DNA of 64,000 nt, taken from NCBI GenBank assembly GCA_022823185.1, contig JAJDXQ010000010.1, forward strand, positions 159,941-223,940, read 5' to 3'. A program made the translations under genes and the position numbers. The DNA is from Caldilineaceae bacterium (lineage in GTDB: Bacteria > Chloroflexota > Anaerolineae > Caldilineales > Caldilineaceae). Positions 6,788 through 15,104 of this stretch are shown one piece after another (within the stretch, counting starts at the first letter, position 1; each line of letters begins with the position of its first letter). The notes under the pieces are model-generated. The model worked only from the letters and a program-made list of their open reading frames with translations. It did no database searches and was not told where the DNA came from.

Positions 6788-8767
6788 CTATTGCCGCTTT
6801 TCCCACTTCACCGCATCCCAGGCAACCTTGCGGGAAAGGTATGTTTCGTAGGTCACATCAGAGAGAGAGATGTAGTCCTCGTTTGTGCCGCTGAAAGTGT
6901 AGGTCCCGAGGGAGACCCACTGGTCGGCATGCTGGGATTGATCCACTTCGCGCAGGGTGAAGCCGCCTGAATGGGAGATCCAATAGCGGGCGTTGGCGGT
7001 GGTGGCGTGGTTTGCCGGGATGAAGACGAAAACCTCGTAGCTGACTGCCTCCAGGTCGGGAGACCATCTGCCCCAGTTGTACCCGGTGCGGGTTTTGTCA
7101 TTGTTATTGGTCCAGTAGAGGTGGTCGGAGTGGCCTTCGGATTCTTCCTGCCAGGTGGTGGTGAGGCCGCCTCGCTGGAAGGCATCGTCCTGGTCGTCGA
7201 CCACGACGGTGATGGGCGTTGGGGTTGGCTGCGGCGTGGGAGAGGCTTCCGGGGTAACGGCTGCGGCTGCGGCCCAGCTTAACTTCACCTGGGCCAGCTC
7301 CTCATGCTCGTAGTATTCGAGCACGAGGCTGAGGGAGCCGCCATCGTGTTGCATCGTATATTGGTACGTTGTCGCGGGGTGATCGCTCCAGCCGTCGATC
7401 CGTTTTTCGTTGTCGATGAAGAGGCGCACGCCGTCGTCGGACACGACGTCGAAGCGGTAGAAGCCCGGCTCGAGCGAAATCTGCGCGCTCCAGCGGGCGG
7501 AAAAATTGTCGGCGTTTATGGTCGGCGACTCGGGCGACCCGGATCCCCAGTTGTGGTCGACGGTGGACTCCTGGCGGGCAAGCGCCGGGCTGCCGGTCAG
7601 GGTGCGGTTGTTCCAGTAGAGGGCCTGCCAGACGATCACCGGGGTCGAGGTCGGTGTTGGCGTGGAGGTCGGAGTGGTCGGCGTTGCCGCGGTGGAGGTT
7701 GGGGCTGGGGTGAAGGTGGCCGGCGGCGTGGTCGTCGTTTGGGGGGTGGAAGTGGCTGCGGGTGTTGCGGCCGCCCCTGGGGTGGAGGCGGGATCCGGAG
7801 TGGCGGCGGGATCCGGTGTGGCGGTCGGTGTTGATTCCAGTCTGTCCCAGGTCAAACGGGCTTCGGCCTGGCCCGTTTCTTCGTAATACTCCATGCGCAC
7901 GGTAACGGCGCTGCCGTCGAGATAGATGATTTGGGAGTATGTGGTGGCGGCCTGCACCTGCCAGAAATCGATCAGGGTTCGGTTTCCGATCAGGAGCCGC
8001 ACGCCGTCGTCCACGGTGGCTGTAAAGCGGTAATCACCTGCCGGAAGCTGGAGGGACCGGCTCCAGCGGACGGCGAATCCGTCCTGGTTGAGGCCGGTGA
8101 GCGGGCTTTCGTATGCCCAGTCGAAGTTGATGCGGGCGTCGCCGCGCGTCGTATGCGGCGTCCCTGTAAGAGTCGTGTTGTTGTAGTATTCGCCCCGCCA
8201 GTAGGTCGTGGGCAGATCGGCTTCCCGCTGCCAGCTCAGGGAGATGGAGGCCGCGCCGGTGGCCTCATAGTACTCGACTTTGATCTGGTGCTGTCCTGCT
8301 GACAGGGGCAGTCTGGCCTCGTAGGTGGTTTTGGGTTGTTCGATCCAGCTGTCTATGTGCAGTGATCCATCGACCCACAGGCGGACGCCGTCATCGACAT
8401 CGACGGCGAAGATGTAGTTGCCGGCCTCGTCGTCGGTGATGGTGATGTTTCGTTCCCAGCGAGCTGAAAACCGGTCAACGGGGATGCCCGTACCCGGGGA
8501 CTGGTCGCCCCAATCGAAATCGAGCGTGTCATCGTCACGCGAGAGGGCGGCCTCGCCGGTGAGGGATGTGTTGGCCCAGTAGTGGGCGTCCCAGGCGGTA
8601 TCTGATTCCTGGGCGAGAGCGTCTGCAGAGTTCAGCGCGATAACCGAGAGCGCGCAAAGGCCGAGCAGGACAGCGCAACAGACGATGCGCCCGTTCTTGC
8701 CTTTACACCTGTTAAGACAGGCGGATAGCCAGGATAGGCCAGCTCGGTTTCGGGTCACTCTCTGCAT
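6788..8767 (-). CDS. Secreted protein with three PA14 domains and a golvesin-like C-terminus
   Basis: A 659-residue extracellular protein. A signal peptide with hydrophobic core IVCCAVLLGLCALSVIAL ends near residue 52. Three PA14 repeats follow, each carrying the DDGVRL calcium/ligand loop (VDDGVRLWVDG, VDDGVRLLIGN, SDDGVRLFIDN) and an EYYE motif. Domains 2 and 3 are separated by a long Thr/Pro/Ala-rich linker and a shorter Pro-rich linker precedes the end domain. The last 135 residues (VDDQDDAFQRGG through VAWDAVKW) fit the golvesin C-terminal-like domain, often attached to secreted hydrolases. No catalytic domain is visible, so carbohydrate or surface binding is the likely role. A strong AAGGAG site lies six bases before ATG 8767. 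The linker composition suggests glycosylation. Confidence 0.85.
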   Translation of the reverse strand: MQRVTRNRAGLSWLSACLNRCKGKNGRIVCCAVLLGLCALSVIALNSADALAQESDTAWDAHYWANTSLTGEAALSRDDDTLDFDWGDQSPGTGIPVDRFSARWERNITITDDEAGNYIFAVDVDDGVRLWVDGSLHIDSWIEQPKTTYEARLPLSAGQHQIKVEYYEATGAASISLSWQREADLPTTYWRGEYYNNTTLTGTPHTTRGDARINFDWAYESPLTGLNQDGFAVRWSRSLQLPAGDYRFTATVDDGVRLLIGNRTLIDFWQVQAATTYSQIIYLDGSAVTVRMEYYEETGQAEARLTWDRLESTPTATPDPAATPDPASTPGAAATPAATSTPQTTTTPPATFTPAPTSTAATPTTPTSTPTPTSTPVIVWQALYWNNRTLTGSPALARQESTVDHNWGSGSPESPTINADNFSARWSAQISLEPGFYRFDVVSDDGVRLFIDNEKRIDGWSDHPATTYQYTMQHDGGSLSLVLEYYEHEELAQVKLSWAAAAAVTPEASPTPQPTPTPITVVVDDQDDAFQRGGLTTTWQEESEGHSDHLYWTNNNDKTRTGYNWGRWSPDLEAVSYEVFVFIPANHATTANARYWISHSGGFTLREVDQSQHADQWVSLGTYTFSGTNEDYISLSDVTYETYLSRKVAWDAVKWEKRQ

Positions 8768-9170
8768 AGCTTTCTCCTTGTCGTGATCGGTGGCTGTGAG
8801 ACAAAATGGCCGCCGTTGTCTCCCGGTTTTGGCAGGCGCCGCGAGCCCAGATGAATGGACAGGGAACGGCAGCCTGACAACTGGGCGGCGGCCAAAGCGG
8901 AACAGGCACGACGAACCACTATCGATTGCCCAACTTTGTCAGTGCGCGGAGTATTATACACCATGCGCTGGGATCGATCTACAGTCTGCGCGCGCTTTTT
9001 CCGGTTGAAGAAGCTGCGGGCATTACGCATTACCCGTTCGCTGTGCTATTCTTACTGTCGCATTTTGCCCTTCCTGTACGTGCGGTTTTCAGTGTCCAAT
9101 ACGCTGCGCCCGGTTCCCGCCGATCGCTTGATTGGGGGTCTGGAAACCGGAAGCCGAACCAACTCCTGGC
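8768..9170. other. Divergent intergenic region, PA14 gene / rqcH
   Basis: No gene is supported in this 403-bp spacer. On the minus strand a TATAAT hexamer (8953-8958 read in reverse) could be the -10 element for the PA14 gene, giving a leader of about 180 bases, but no good -35 was found. On the plus strand no convincing promoter for rqcH was recognised. Short open frames here lack homology. Confidence 0.4.
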
Positions 9171-11084
9171 ATGCATTTTGACGCGCTGACGCTGGCAGCG
9201 GTGGCCGACGAACTGAGAGAGACGGTGGCGGGCGGCCGGGTCCAGCAGATTGTTCTGCCGGACAGCCGCAGCGTTGCCCTGGAGATCTACGCGCACCGGG
9301 CGCGGCGCAATCTTCTGCTTTCGGCGCATCCCCAGGCCAGCCGCGTTCATCTGATTGAACACAAGCCGCGGCGGGGCGTGGCGAAGGAGACGCCGCTGCT
9401 GCTGCTGTTGCGCAAATATGTGCGCGGGGCGCGGCTGGAATCTGTCGAGTTGCCGGTCGCATTCGAGCGGGTGCTCTACCTGCGTTTCCACCATCCCCGG
9501 CACGACGCCGCGACGCTGGCGGTTGAACCGATCGGGCAGCTGGGCAATCTGATTCTGATGAACGCGGACGGCCGCATTCTGGATGCGCTGGTGCGGGTGC
9601 CGGCGGGCGAAAACGCCCAGCGCGTGCTGTTGCCGCGGCGGGTATATCAGCTGCCGCCGCCGCAGGAGAGGCTGCCGCCGCTGGAGGAAAGCGAGGCGCC
9701 GCAACGGGAGGCGGTTCTGCCGCAGGCGGAAGGCGGGGGCGCCAGCCAGGGCCAGCCCTCACTGCTCTGGCGCAGCCTGCTCGGCTGTTTCGCGGGCGTC
9801 AGCCCGACTTTGGCGAGGGAAGCAGCCTGGCGGGCAACGGGTGACGCGGGCGCGGCGTTTTCAGCAGAGGCGTTCGCGGAGGCGCGTCAAGCTCTGAGCG
9901 GCCTGTGGTCGGCGGCGGCCTCGGGCAGTTGGACGCCGGGCATTGCGGTGGATGACGAAGAGGGCGTGGCCGCGTTTGCTGCCTACGAGCTTCACTTTTG
10001 CGGCGAGTTCGTTGAGGCGGAATCGGTGAGCGCGGCCGCGGCCGCGTTTTACGCGGCGCAGGAGCGGGACGCTTCTTCGTCGCGGGACGAGTACGCGGGT
10101 GTACGCGGGGGCGTGGCCGCGCTGGTGCGGCAGGCGCAGGCGCGCGTGCGCAGTCAGCTGCACGCTTTGGACGCGGATGAGCCGGCGCCGGGAGAGCCGG
10201 AACGCGTGCGCAGGCAGGCGGAGTGGCTGCTGGCCCTTTCGAGCCAGATACCGCGGCGGAGGAAGGGGCCCGGCGCGCAGGAAGGATACAGCCTGCAGGA
10301 CGGCCTGGCCGCGGTGGAGCCGGGGCCGAACGGGCAGATGCAGTTGGTCGTCTTCGCGGCTGCTGACACCAGTTTCGGGCAGGCGGCAGAGGGCCAAGAA
10401 TCGGCAGGAAAGGGGGAAGACCTGATCGTTGCGCTGGACCCGAAACGGACGCCGGTGGAGCAGGCGGAGCGCATGTTCGACCGCGCGGCCAAGATGGAAC
10501 GGGCCGCCCGCATCATCCCCCGGAGGCGGGCCCGGCTGGAGGCGGACCGGGGCTATCTGCAGCAGCTGGAGAGCGATCTGAGCATGGCGCAGGACCAGCC
10601 GGAGATCGCGGCGGTGCGGGAGGCGCTGCGGGAGGCGGGTTATCTACGGCAGCGCCGGGGACGGCTGGAAAAGGCGCCGAGAGACCGCTCGCGGCCGCTG
10701 CGTTACCTCTCGCCGGAGGGCTTCCCGATTCTGGTGGGACGAAACGCCCGCCAGAACGAGATCGTCACGTTCAATGAAGCGGGCCGGGATGACCTGTGGC
10801 TGCACGTGCGCGATGGGCCGGGGGCACACGTCGTCATTCGTTGCGGCGGGCAGCCGGTGCCTGAGTTGACGCTGAACGTTGCCGCCCGGCTGGCGGCCTG
10901 GTATTCGGGACAGCGGGGCAACGCAGGTGTCGGCGTTGCGATCACCCAACAGCGCTTTGTCACGCGCATGGCGGGTGGACGGCCGGGGCAGGTGCATTAC
11001 CGCGGCGAGGAGACGATCCGTGTCGCGGCTGAACTGCCGGCGGAGAGTGCGCAGTGGCTGGCGGAAGCGGAAAGCAGTGGTTAG
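9171..11084 (+). CDS. rqcH: RqcH/NFACT family ribosome quality control protein
   Basis: A 637-residue NFACT protein, the bacterial RqcH/Rqc2 homologue that binds split 50S subunits carrying peptidyl-tRNA and directs C-terminal alanine tailing. The NFACT-N domain starts at residue 1 (MHFDALTLAAVADEL, VQQIVLPDSRSVALEIY), a helix-hairpin-helix and coiled-coil middle part runs to about 520, and the NFACT-R domain follows (LSPEGFPILVGRNARQNE, DDLWLHVRDGPGAHVVIR near 540). ATG 9171 was chosen because NFACT-N homology starts there; no clear ribosome binding site precedes it. The acidic-basic pair needed for tailing in B. subtilis RqcH (Asp97-Arg98) is Glu99-Arg100 here. The stop codon lies inside a heptamer repeat array. 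It was once annotated as a fibronectin-binding protein family. Confidence 0.9.
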   Translation: MHFDALTLAAVADELRETVAGGRVQQIVLPDSRSVALEIYAHRARRNLLLSAHPQASRVHLIEHKPRRGVAKETPLLLLLRKYVRGARLESVELPVAFERVLYLRFHHPRHDAATLAVEPIGQLGNLILMNADGRILDALVRVPAGENAQRVLLPRRVYQLPPPQERLPPLEESEAPQREAVLPQAEGGGASQGQPSLLWRSLLGCFAGVSPTLAREAAWRATGDAGAAFSAEAFAEARQALSGLWSAAASGSWTPGIAVDDEEGVAAFAAYELHFCGEFVEAESVSAAAAAFYAAQERDASSSRDEYAGVRGGVAALVRQAQARVRSQLHALDADEPAPGEPERVRRQAEWLLALSSQIPRRRKGPGAQEGYSLQDGLAAVEPGPNGQMQLVVFAAADTSFGQAAEGQESAGKGEDLIVALDPKRTPVEQAERMFDRAAKMERAARIIPRRRARLEADRGYLQQLESDLSMAQDQPEIAAVREALREAGYLRQRRGRLEKAPRDRSRPLRYLSPEGFPILVGRNARQNEIVTFNEAGRDDLWLHVRDGPGAHVVIRCGGQPVPELTLNVAARLAAWYSGQRGNAGVGVAITQQRFVTRMAGGRPGQVHYRGEETIRVAAELPAESAQWLAEAESSG

Positions 11085-11117
11085 TGGTTAGTGGTCAGTG
11101 GTTAGTGGTCAGTGGTT
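11076..11117 (+). repeat. Six tandem AGTGGTY heptamers overlapping the rqcH stop
   Basis: Six consecutive 7-bp units (AGTGGTT, AGTGGTT, AGTGGTC, AGTGGTT, AGTGGTC, AGTGGTT) run from the last rqcH codons through its TAG stop (11082-11084) into the spacer. Related units occur at 13286-13306 and 14982-14988. The array is too short and has no spacers, so it is not CRISPR. Confidence 0.85.
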
Positions 11118-11227
11118 AGTGAACTGCAGTCTGGCTACGGCGCTGGCGGGAATCGTCGGGGGGTTTCAGCAGTTCCCAGGGACAGTGGGTTTTTTCGTTT
11201 AAGAAGACAGTTTCAGGACGGATATAT

Positions 11228-12043
11228 ATGGACTTGAGTCGACTTTGCATTCACACGTTTACGACGAAGCCCTGGCCGATTGAGACGGCGATCGAGCGGT
11301 TCAGCGCGCACGGCGCCGCGGGGATGACGGTCTGGCGGGACGCGCTGGAGGGGCGGGATATTGCGGGCGCGGGCAGGCAGATCCGCGACGCGGGGATGGA
11401 GGTTGTGTCTCTGTGCCGGGGCGGATTCTTCCCGGCGGAGACGGAATCGGCGCGGCAGGAGGCGCTCGACGACAACCGCCGCGCCATTGACGAGGCGGAG
11501 GCGCTGGGCGCGCCGCTGGTGGTGCTTGTCTGCGGGGCGGTACCCGGCCAGCCGCTGGATGCCGGTCGCGGCCAGATCCGGGACGGAATCGAAGCTGTCC
11601 TGCCGCACGCCGAGGCGGCGGGCGTCAAGCTGGGCGTGGAACCGCTGCATCCGATGTACGCGGACAGCCGGTCGGCTGTCAACACGATGGGCCAGGCCAA
11701 CGACATCTGCGCTGACATTGACTCGCCGTTTGTGGGTGTGGTTGTGGATGTCTACCACCTGTGGTGGGACCCGGAGCTGGAGCGGGAGATCGGCCGTTGC
11801 GGGCGGATGGGCAAGCTGTTCGCCTTCCACGTGTGCGACTGGCGCACGCCGACGGAAGACCTTCTGCTTGACCGCGGGCTGATGGGCGAGGGCTGCATAG
11901 ACATCCGTCAGATTCGCGGCTGGGTTGAGGAGGCCGGGTTTGACGGGTATAATGAGGTTGAAATCTTCTCAAACCGCTACTGGGCGATGGAGCAGGAGCA
12001 GTTCCTGGAGCGGATCGTAGAAGCCTACACAATTCACGTTTAG
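11228..12043 (+). CDS. Sugar phosphate isomerase/epimerase family TIM-barrel protein
   Basis: A 271-residue protein of the xylose-isomerase-like TIM-barrel (AP endonuclease 2) superfamily. Candidate metal ligands appear in the expected order: Glu in GVEPLHP, Asp/His in VVVDVYHLWWD, His in AFHVCDW, and Glu in YNEVEIFS near the C-terminus. Such proteins isomerise or epimerise sugars, inositol derivatives or keto-sugars. ATG 11228 follows a weak AGGAC motif. It is followed 93 bp later by a Gfo/Idh/MocA oxidoreductase, a pairing typical of inositol or rare-sugar oxidation pathways in which an oxidised sugar is isomerised. Substrate cannot be assigned. Codon use is like the neighbours. Confidence 0.85.
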   Translation: MDLSRLCIHTFTTKPWPIETAIERFSAHGAAGMTVWRDALEGRDIAGAGRQIRDAGMEVVSLCRGGFFPAETESARQEALDDNRRAIDEAEALGAPLVVLVCGAVPGQPLDAGRGQIRDGIEAVLPHAEAAGVKLGVEPLHPMYADSRSAVNTMGQANDICADIDSPFVGVVVDVYHLWWDPELEREIGRCGRMGKLFAFHVCDWRTPTEDLLLDRGLMGEGCIDIRQIRGWVEEAGFDGYNEVEIFSNRYWAMEQEQFLERIVEAYTIHV

Positions 12044-12136
12044 ACATCCCGGCTTTTGCAGGCGCCGGGCAGACGGCGCCGCACTGGCCTTCAATGGTCC
12101 CTGGGGGCCGCGCATCTATGGGAGCAGTTCCTACTT

Positions 12137-13297
12137 ATGGCTGAAATTGCAGTTGGCGTAATCCTGAACGGCGTGACCGGGCGGATGGGCACGAATCAGC
12201 ACCTGGCGCGTTCGATACTGGCAATCCGGGAGCAGGGCGGCACGGTTACCGCGGACGGGGACCGGATCATGCCGGAGCCGGTGCTGGTGGGCCGCAATCC
12301 GGACAAGCTGCGGCATCTGTCGGCGGCGTACAATGTAAGCAAGTGGACAACCAATCTGGACGAGGCGCTGGCCGACGATCACAACAGCATCTACTTCGAT
12401 GCGCTGGCGACGAACCTGCGGGTGCCGAATACACAGCAGGCAATCGAGGCCGGCAAGGCGGTCTACTGTGAAAAGCCGACCGCGGGCAACATCGAGGATG
12501 CGTTGCGGCTGGCGCGGGCGGCGACAGAGGCAGGCGTAAGCAACGGCGTTGTGCAGGACAAGCTGTTTCTGCCCGGTCTGCTGAAGCTCAAGTACCTGAT
12601 CGACACCGGGTTTTTCGGCCGCATTCTGGCGGTGCGCGGCGAGTTCGGCTACTGGGTGTTTGACGGCAAGGACCAGCCGGCCCAGCGACCCTCGTGGAAC
12701 TACAAGAAGTCGGAGAGCGGCGGCATCGTGCTGGATATGTTCGCGCACTGGCGCTATGTCATCGATAACCTGTTCGGCCCGATCAAGCGGCTCTCCTGCA
12801 TTGCGGCCAACCATGTGCCGGAACGCATCGACGAGGAGGGCGCGCCTTACAACGCGGACGCGGATGACGGGGCCTACGCGATGTTCGAGCTGGAAAACGG
12901 AATCATCTGCAACTTCAACTCCTCCTGGTGTGTACGCGTGCGCCGCGATGACCTGCTGACGATCCACGTGGACGGCACGCGCGGCAGCGCGGTGGCGGGC
13001 CTGAGGGAGTGCGCGATACAGGGCGACTCCTTCACGCCGAAGCCGGTGTGGAACCCGGATATTCCGCAGCCGGTCCAGTTTTATGATACGTGGCAGTGGA
13101 TGCCGAACAACAACCCCTTCGAGAACGCCTTCAAGATCGAGTGGGAGCTGTTCCTGCGCCATGCGGTGAAGGGGGAGCCGTTCCCGTATACGCTGCTGGA
13201 AGGGGCGAAGGGTGTGCAGCTGGCCGAGCTGGGCTATCAGGCGTGGGAGGAGCGGCGCTGGGTGGATGTGCCAGCGTTGGACTGCAGTGGTCAGTGA
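12137..13297 (+). CDS. Gfo/Idh/MocA family NAD(P)-dependent oxidoreductase
   Basis: A 386-residue oxidoreductase. The N-terminal Rossmann fold begins GVILNGVTGRMGTNQHL, and the family signature CEKPTA is at residues 111-116 with the conserved Lys. The C-terminal alpha/beta domain includes GGIVLDMFAHWRYVIDNLFG, where the His is positioned as in catalytic members. The loop inserted after the nucleotide-binding motif (residues 30-50) is longer than in glucose-fructose oxidoreductase. ATG 12137 is preferred because the dinucleotide fold begins immediately; GGAG lies 12 bases upstream. It is probably cotranscribed with the preceding epimerase gene. Substrate is likely a sugar or cyclitol. The stop codon falls within a degenerate copy of the heptamer repeat found at the rqcH end. 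Confidence 0.87.
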   Translation: MAEIAVGVILNGVTGRMGTNQHLARSILAIREQGGTVTADGDRIMPEPVLVGRNPDKLRHLSAAYNVSKWTTNLDEALADDHNSIYFDALATNLRVPNTQQAIEAGKAVYCEKPTAGNIEDALRLARAATEAGVSNGVVQDKLFLPGLLKLKYLIDTGFFGRILAVRGEFGYWVFDGKDQPAQRPSWNYKKSESGGIVLDMFAHWRYVIDNLFGPIKRLSCIAANHVPERIDEEGAPYNADADDGAYAMFELENGIICNFNSSWCVRVRRDDLLTIHVDGTRGSAVAGLRECAIQGDSFTPKPVWNPDIPQPVQFYDTWQWMPNNNPFENAFKIEWELFLRHAVKGEPFPYTLLEGAKGVQLAELGYQAWEERRWVDVPALDCSGQ

Positions 13298-13306
13298 TCG
13301 GTGGTC
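13286..13306 (+). repeat. Degenerate AGTGGTC heptamer array over a stop codon
   Basis: Three imperfect heptamers (AGTGGTC, AGTGATC, GGTGGTC) overlap the TGA stop (13295-13297) of the oxidoreductase gene. It is the same unit as at 11076-11117, again placed at the 3' end of a gene. Confidence 0.6.
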
Positions 13307-13421
13307 AGTTGAAGCGGCGACTGATGGAAGATGGGTGTGAGGAGGGAGTAGAGAGAGGCCCCCGCACTGGCAACTTTCCGAGTCGCGAATGAAACTTGGC
13401 TGAGTCGTAACAGGAGAGAGC

Positions 13422-14789
13422 ATGTCGCAATCGATCGCATTGCTTGACTCGACGCCTGCAACGGATATTGCGCCGCCTGCGTTTCATATTATGCTGAAGC
13501 CGCGGGGGGCGATATGCAATCTGGACTGCCATTACTGCTACTTTTTGAGCAAGGAGTTCATGTACCCGGACAGCGAATTCCGCATGTCCGAGTCGATGCT
13601 TGAGGAGTATACGCGTCAGTATATCGAGGCGCAGCAGGTCCCGGAGGTGACGTTTGCGTGGCAGGGCGGCGAGCCGACGCTGATGGGGCTGGATTTCTTC
13701 AAGAAGGCGGTCGAGTTCCAGCAGAAGCACAAAAAGCCGGGCATGAGGGTGGAGAACGCGCTGCAGACGAACGGCACGCTGCTGGACGACGAGTGGTGCG
13801 AGTTTCTGCACCGCAGCGATTTCCTGATCGGGCTGAGCATGGACGGTCCGCGCAAGCTGCATGACTTTTACCGCGTCGACAAGGGCGGCCAGCCGACGTG
13901 GGAGAAGGTGATGCGGGCGGCGCGGATGTTGCACAAGCACAAGGTGCGCTACAACATCCTGACGACGGTCCATGCGGCCAACGCGCCCCATCCGCTGGAG
14001 GTCTACCGTTTCCTGCGCGACGAGGTCAAGACGGAGTTCATGCAGTTCATCCCGATCGTGGAGCGGGACAACGAGACCGGCTACCAGGAAGGGGATACGG
14101 TCAAGGATCGTTCGGTCACGGCGGAGCAGTACGGCGACTTTCTGATCCAGATTTTCGAGGAGTGGGTGCGGCGCGACGTGGGGAAGGTTTTTGTGCAGAT
14201 CTTCGACGTGGCGCTGGCCGGATACGCGGGACACCGGCCCGGCTTGTGCATCTTTGAGGAGACGTGCGGCTCGGCTCTGGCGATGGAGCACAACGGCGAT
14301 CTGTTCTCCTGTGATCACTACGTGGAGCCGAACTATCTGCTGGGCAACATCGAGGAGATCCCGCTGATCGAGATGGTCGGCTCGGCGCGCCAGCGGGAGT
14401 TCGGCGAACACAAACGGGACAGCCTGCCCAACTACTGCCTGGAGTGCGAGGTGCGCTTTGTCTGCAACGGCGGCTGTCCGAAGAACCGCTTCATCAAGAC
14501 GCCCGACGGCGAAGAGGGGCTGAACTATTTGTGCGCCGGCTACCGGGCCTTTTTCAATCATGTGCGCCCGTACATGAACTTCATGTCCGATCAGCTGCGT
14601 CGGCAGCAGGCGCCCGCGAATATCATGCAGCACCTGGCGGAAGAGGATCGCAAGCTGAACGCCCGCTTCGCCGGGGCCAGGCGCAACGCTCCGTGCCCGT
14701 GCGGGAGCGGCAGGAATTTCAAGCAGTGCCACGGCCGCGGGCGCACGGTGGAACGGGCGCAGATGCAATGGCCGATTTCGAATAACTAG
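13422..14789 (+). CDS. Anaerobic sulfatase-maturating enzyme (radical SAM, SPASM), with SEC-C tail
   Basis: A 455-residue radical SAM protein. The SAM-cluster motif CNLDCHYC is at residues 32-39, followed by FAWQGGEPTLMG and the QTNGTLL segment. The C-terminal SPASM part has Cys-rich motifs (CEETCGSALA, LFSCDHYVEPNYLLGNI, YCLECEVRFVCNGGCPKNR) that bind two auxiliary 4Fe-4S clusters; Asp in SCDHYV matches the proposed catalytic base of anSME. The enzyme oxidises a Cys or Ser of sulfatases to formylglycine. The protein ends in a zinc-binding SEC-C motif (APCPCGSGRNFKQCHGR). AGGAG lies five bases before ATG 13422. No sulfatase gene is adjacent; the two preceding genes are sugar enzymes, so use in sulfated-glycan breakdown is plausible but inferred. 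Confidence 0.87.
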   Translation: MSQSIALLDSTPATDIAPPAFHIMLKPRGAICNLDCHYCYFLSKEFMYPDSEFRMSESMLEEYTRQYIEAQQVPEVTFAWQGGEPTLMGLDFFKKAVEFQQKHKKPGMRVENALQTNGTLLDDEWCEFLHRSDFLIGLSMDGPRKLHDFYRVDKGGQPTWEKVMRAARMLHKHKVRYNILTTVHAANAPHPLEVYRFLRDEVKTEFMQFIPIVERDNETGYQEGDTVKDRSVTAEQYGDFLIQIFEEWVRRDVGKVFVQIFDVALAGYAGHRPGLCIFEETCGSALAMEHNGDLFSCDHYVEPNYLLGNIEEIPLIEMVGSARQREFGEHKRDSLPNYCLECEVRFVCNGGCPKNRFIKTPDGEEGLNYLCAGYRAFFNHVRPYMNFMSDQLRRQQAPANIMQHLAEEDRKLNARFAGARRNAPCPCGSGRNFKQCHGRGRTVERAQMQWPISNN

Positions 14790-14862
14790 CGGACGCTATT
14801 TTCACCGCTCACAGGCCGGGGTCCCGGTCCGGTATTGCGTGTCATTTTGCGGGCCCGATCTT

Positions 14863-14890
14863 TTGCGCGCATAGAGAGCTGTGCTATACT
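14863..14890 (+). promoter_or_regulatory. Sigma70-type promoter for rpsF operon
   Basis: TTGCGC (14863-14868) and TATACT (14885-14890) are separated by 16 bp. The predicted transcript would start near 14897, giving a leader of about 200 bases before rpsF that contains two hairpins described separately. Confidence 0.6.
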
Positions 14891-14901
14891 TTCGAATCGC
14901 G

Positions 14902-14929
14902 ACGAGGGAGAGCTTGTCTGCTCCCTCGT
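14902..14929 (+). terminator. Leader hairpin, possible attenuator
   Basis: A perfect 9-bp stem (ACGAGGGAG at 14902-14910 with CTCCCTCGT at 14921-14929) and a 10-base loop, followed by TCTTTCTGTTC. It starts only about five bases after the predicted transcription start. It could be a weak intrinsic terminator or a 5'-end stabilising hairpin. Confidence 0.45.
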
Positions 14930-14996
14930 TCTTTCTGTTCACAGCGCAATGCTGTGGGCCTTTGTCTGAACTGCGGTTTTTAGTGGTCAGTTTTTC

Positions 14997-15043
14997 GTTT
15001 TCAGTGCTGGCTCTCACCTGAGTCCGGTGGAGTTACTGAAAAC
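14997..15043 (+). promoter_or_regulatory. Candidate ribosomal protein (S6:S18-type) leader hairpin
   Basis: A two-tier hairpin directly upstream of rpsF: outer 9-bp stem GTTTTCAGT (14997-15005) with ACTGAAAAC (15035-15043), and an inner stem CTCACC with GGTGGAG carrying a bulged G. rpsF mRNAs in many bacteria contain a leader bound by the S6:S18 complex. The position fits that role, but I could not match the published consensus base by base. Confidence 0.4.
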
Positions 15044-15104
15044 CAAGAACCGAAGACTGGAAACGGACGCAGGACATTGCTCATGGAAAGGAGTGAAAGG
15101 GTAG

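Noticed and set aside
11076..11117. Possible CRISPR array
   Set aside because: The 7-bp units are contiguous with no spacers and no cas genes exist in the window.
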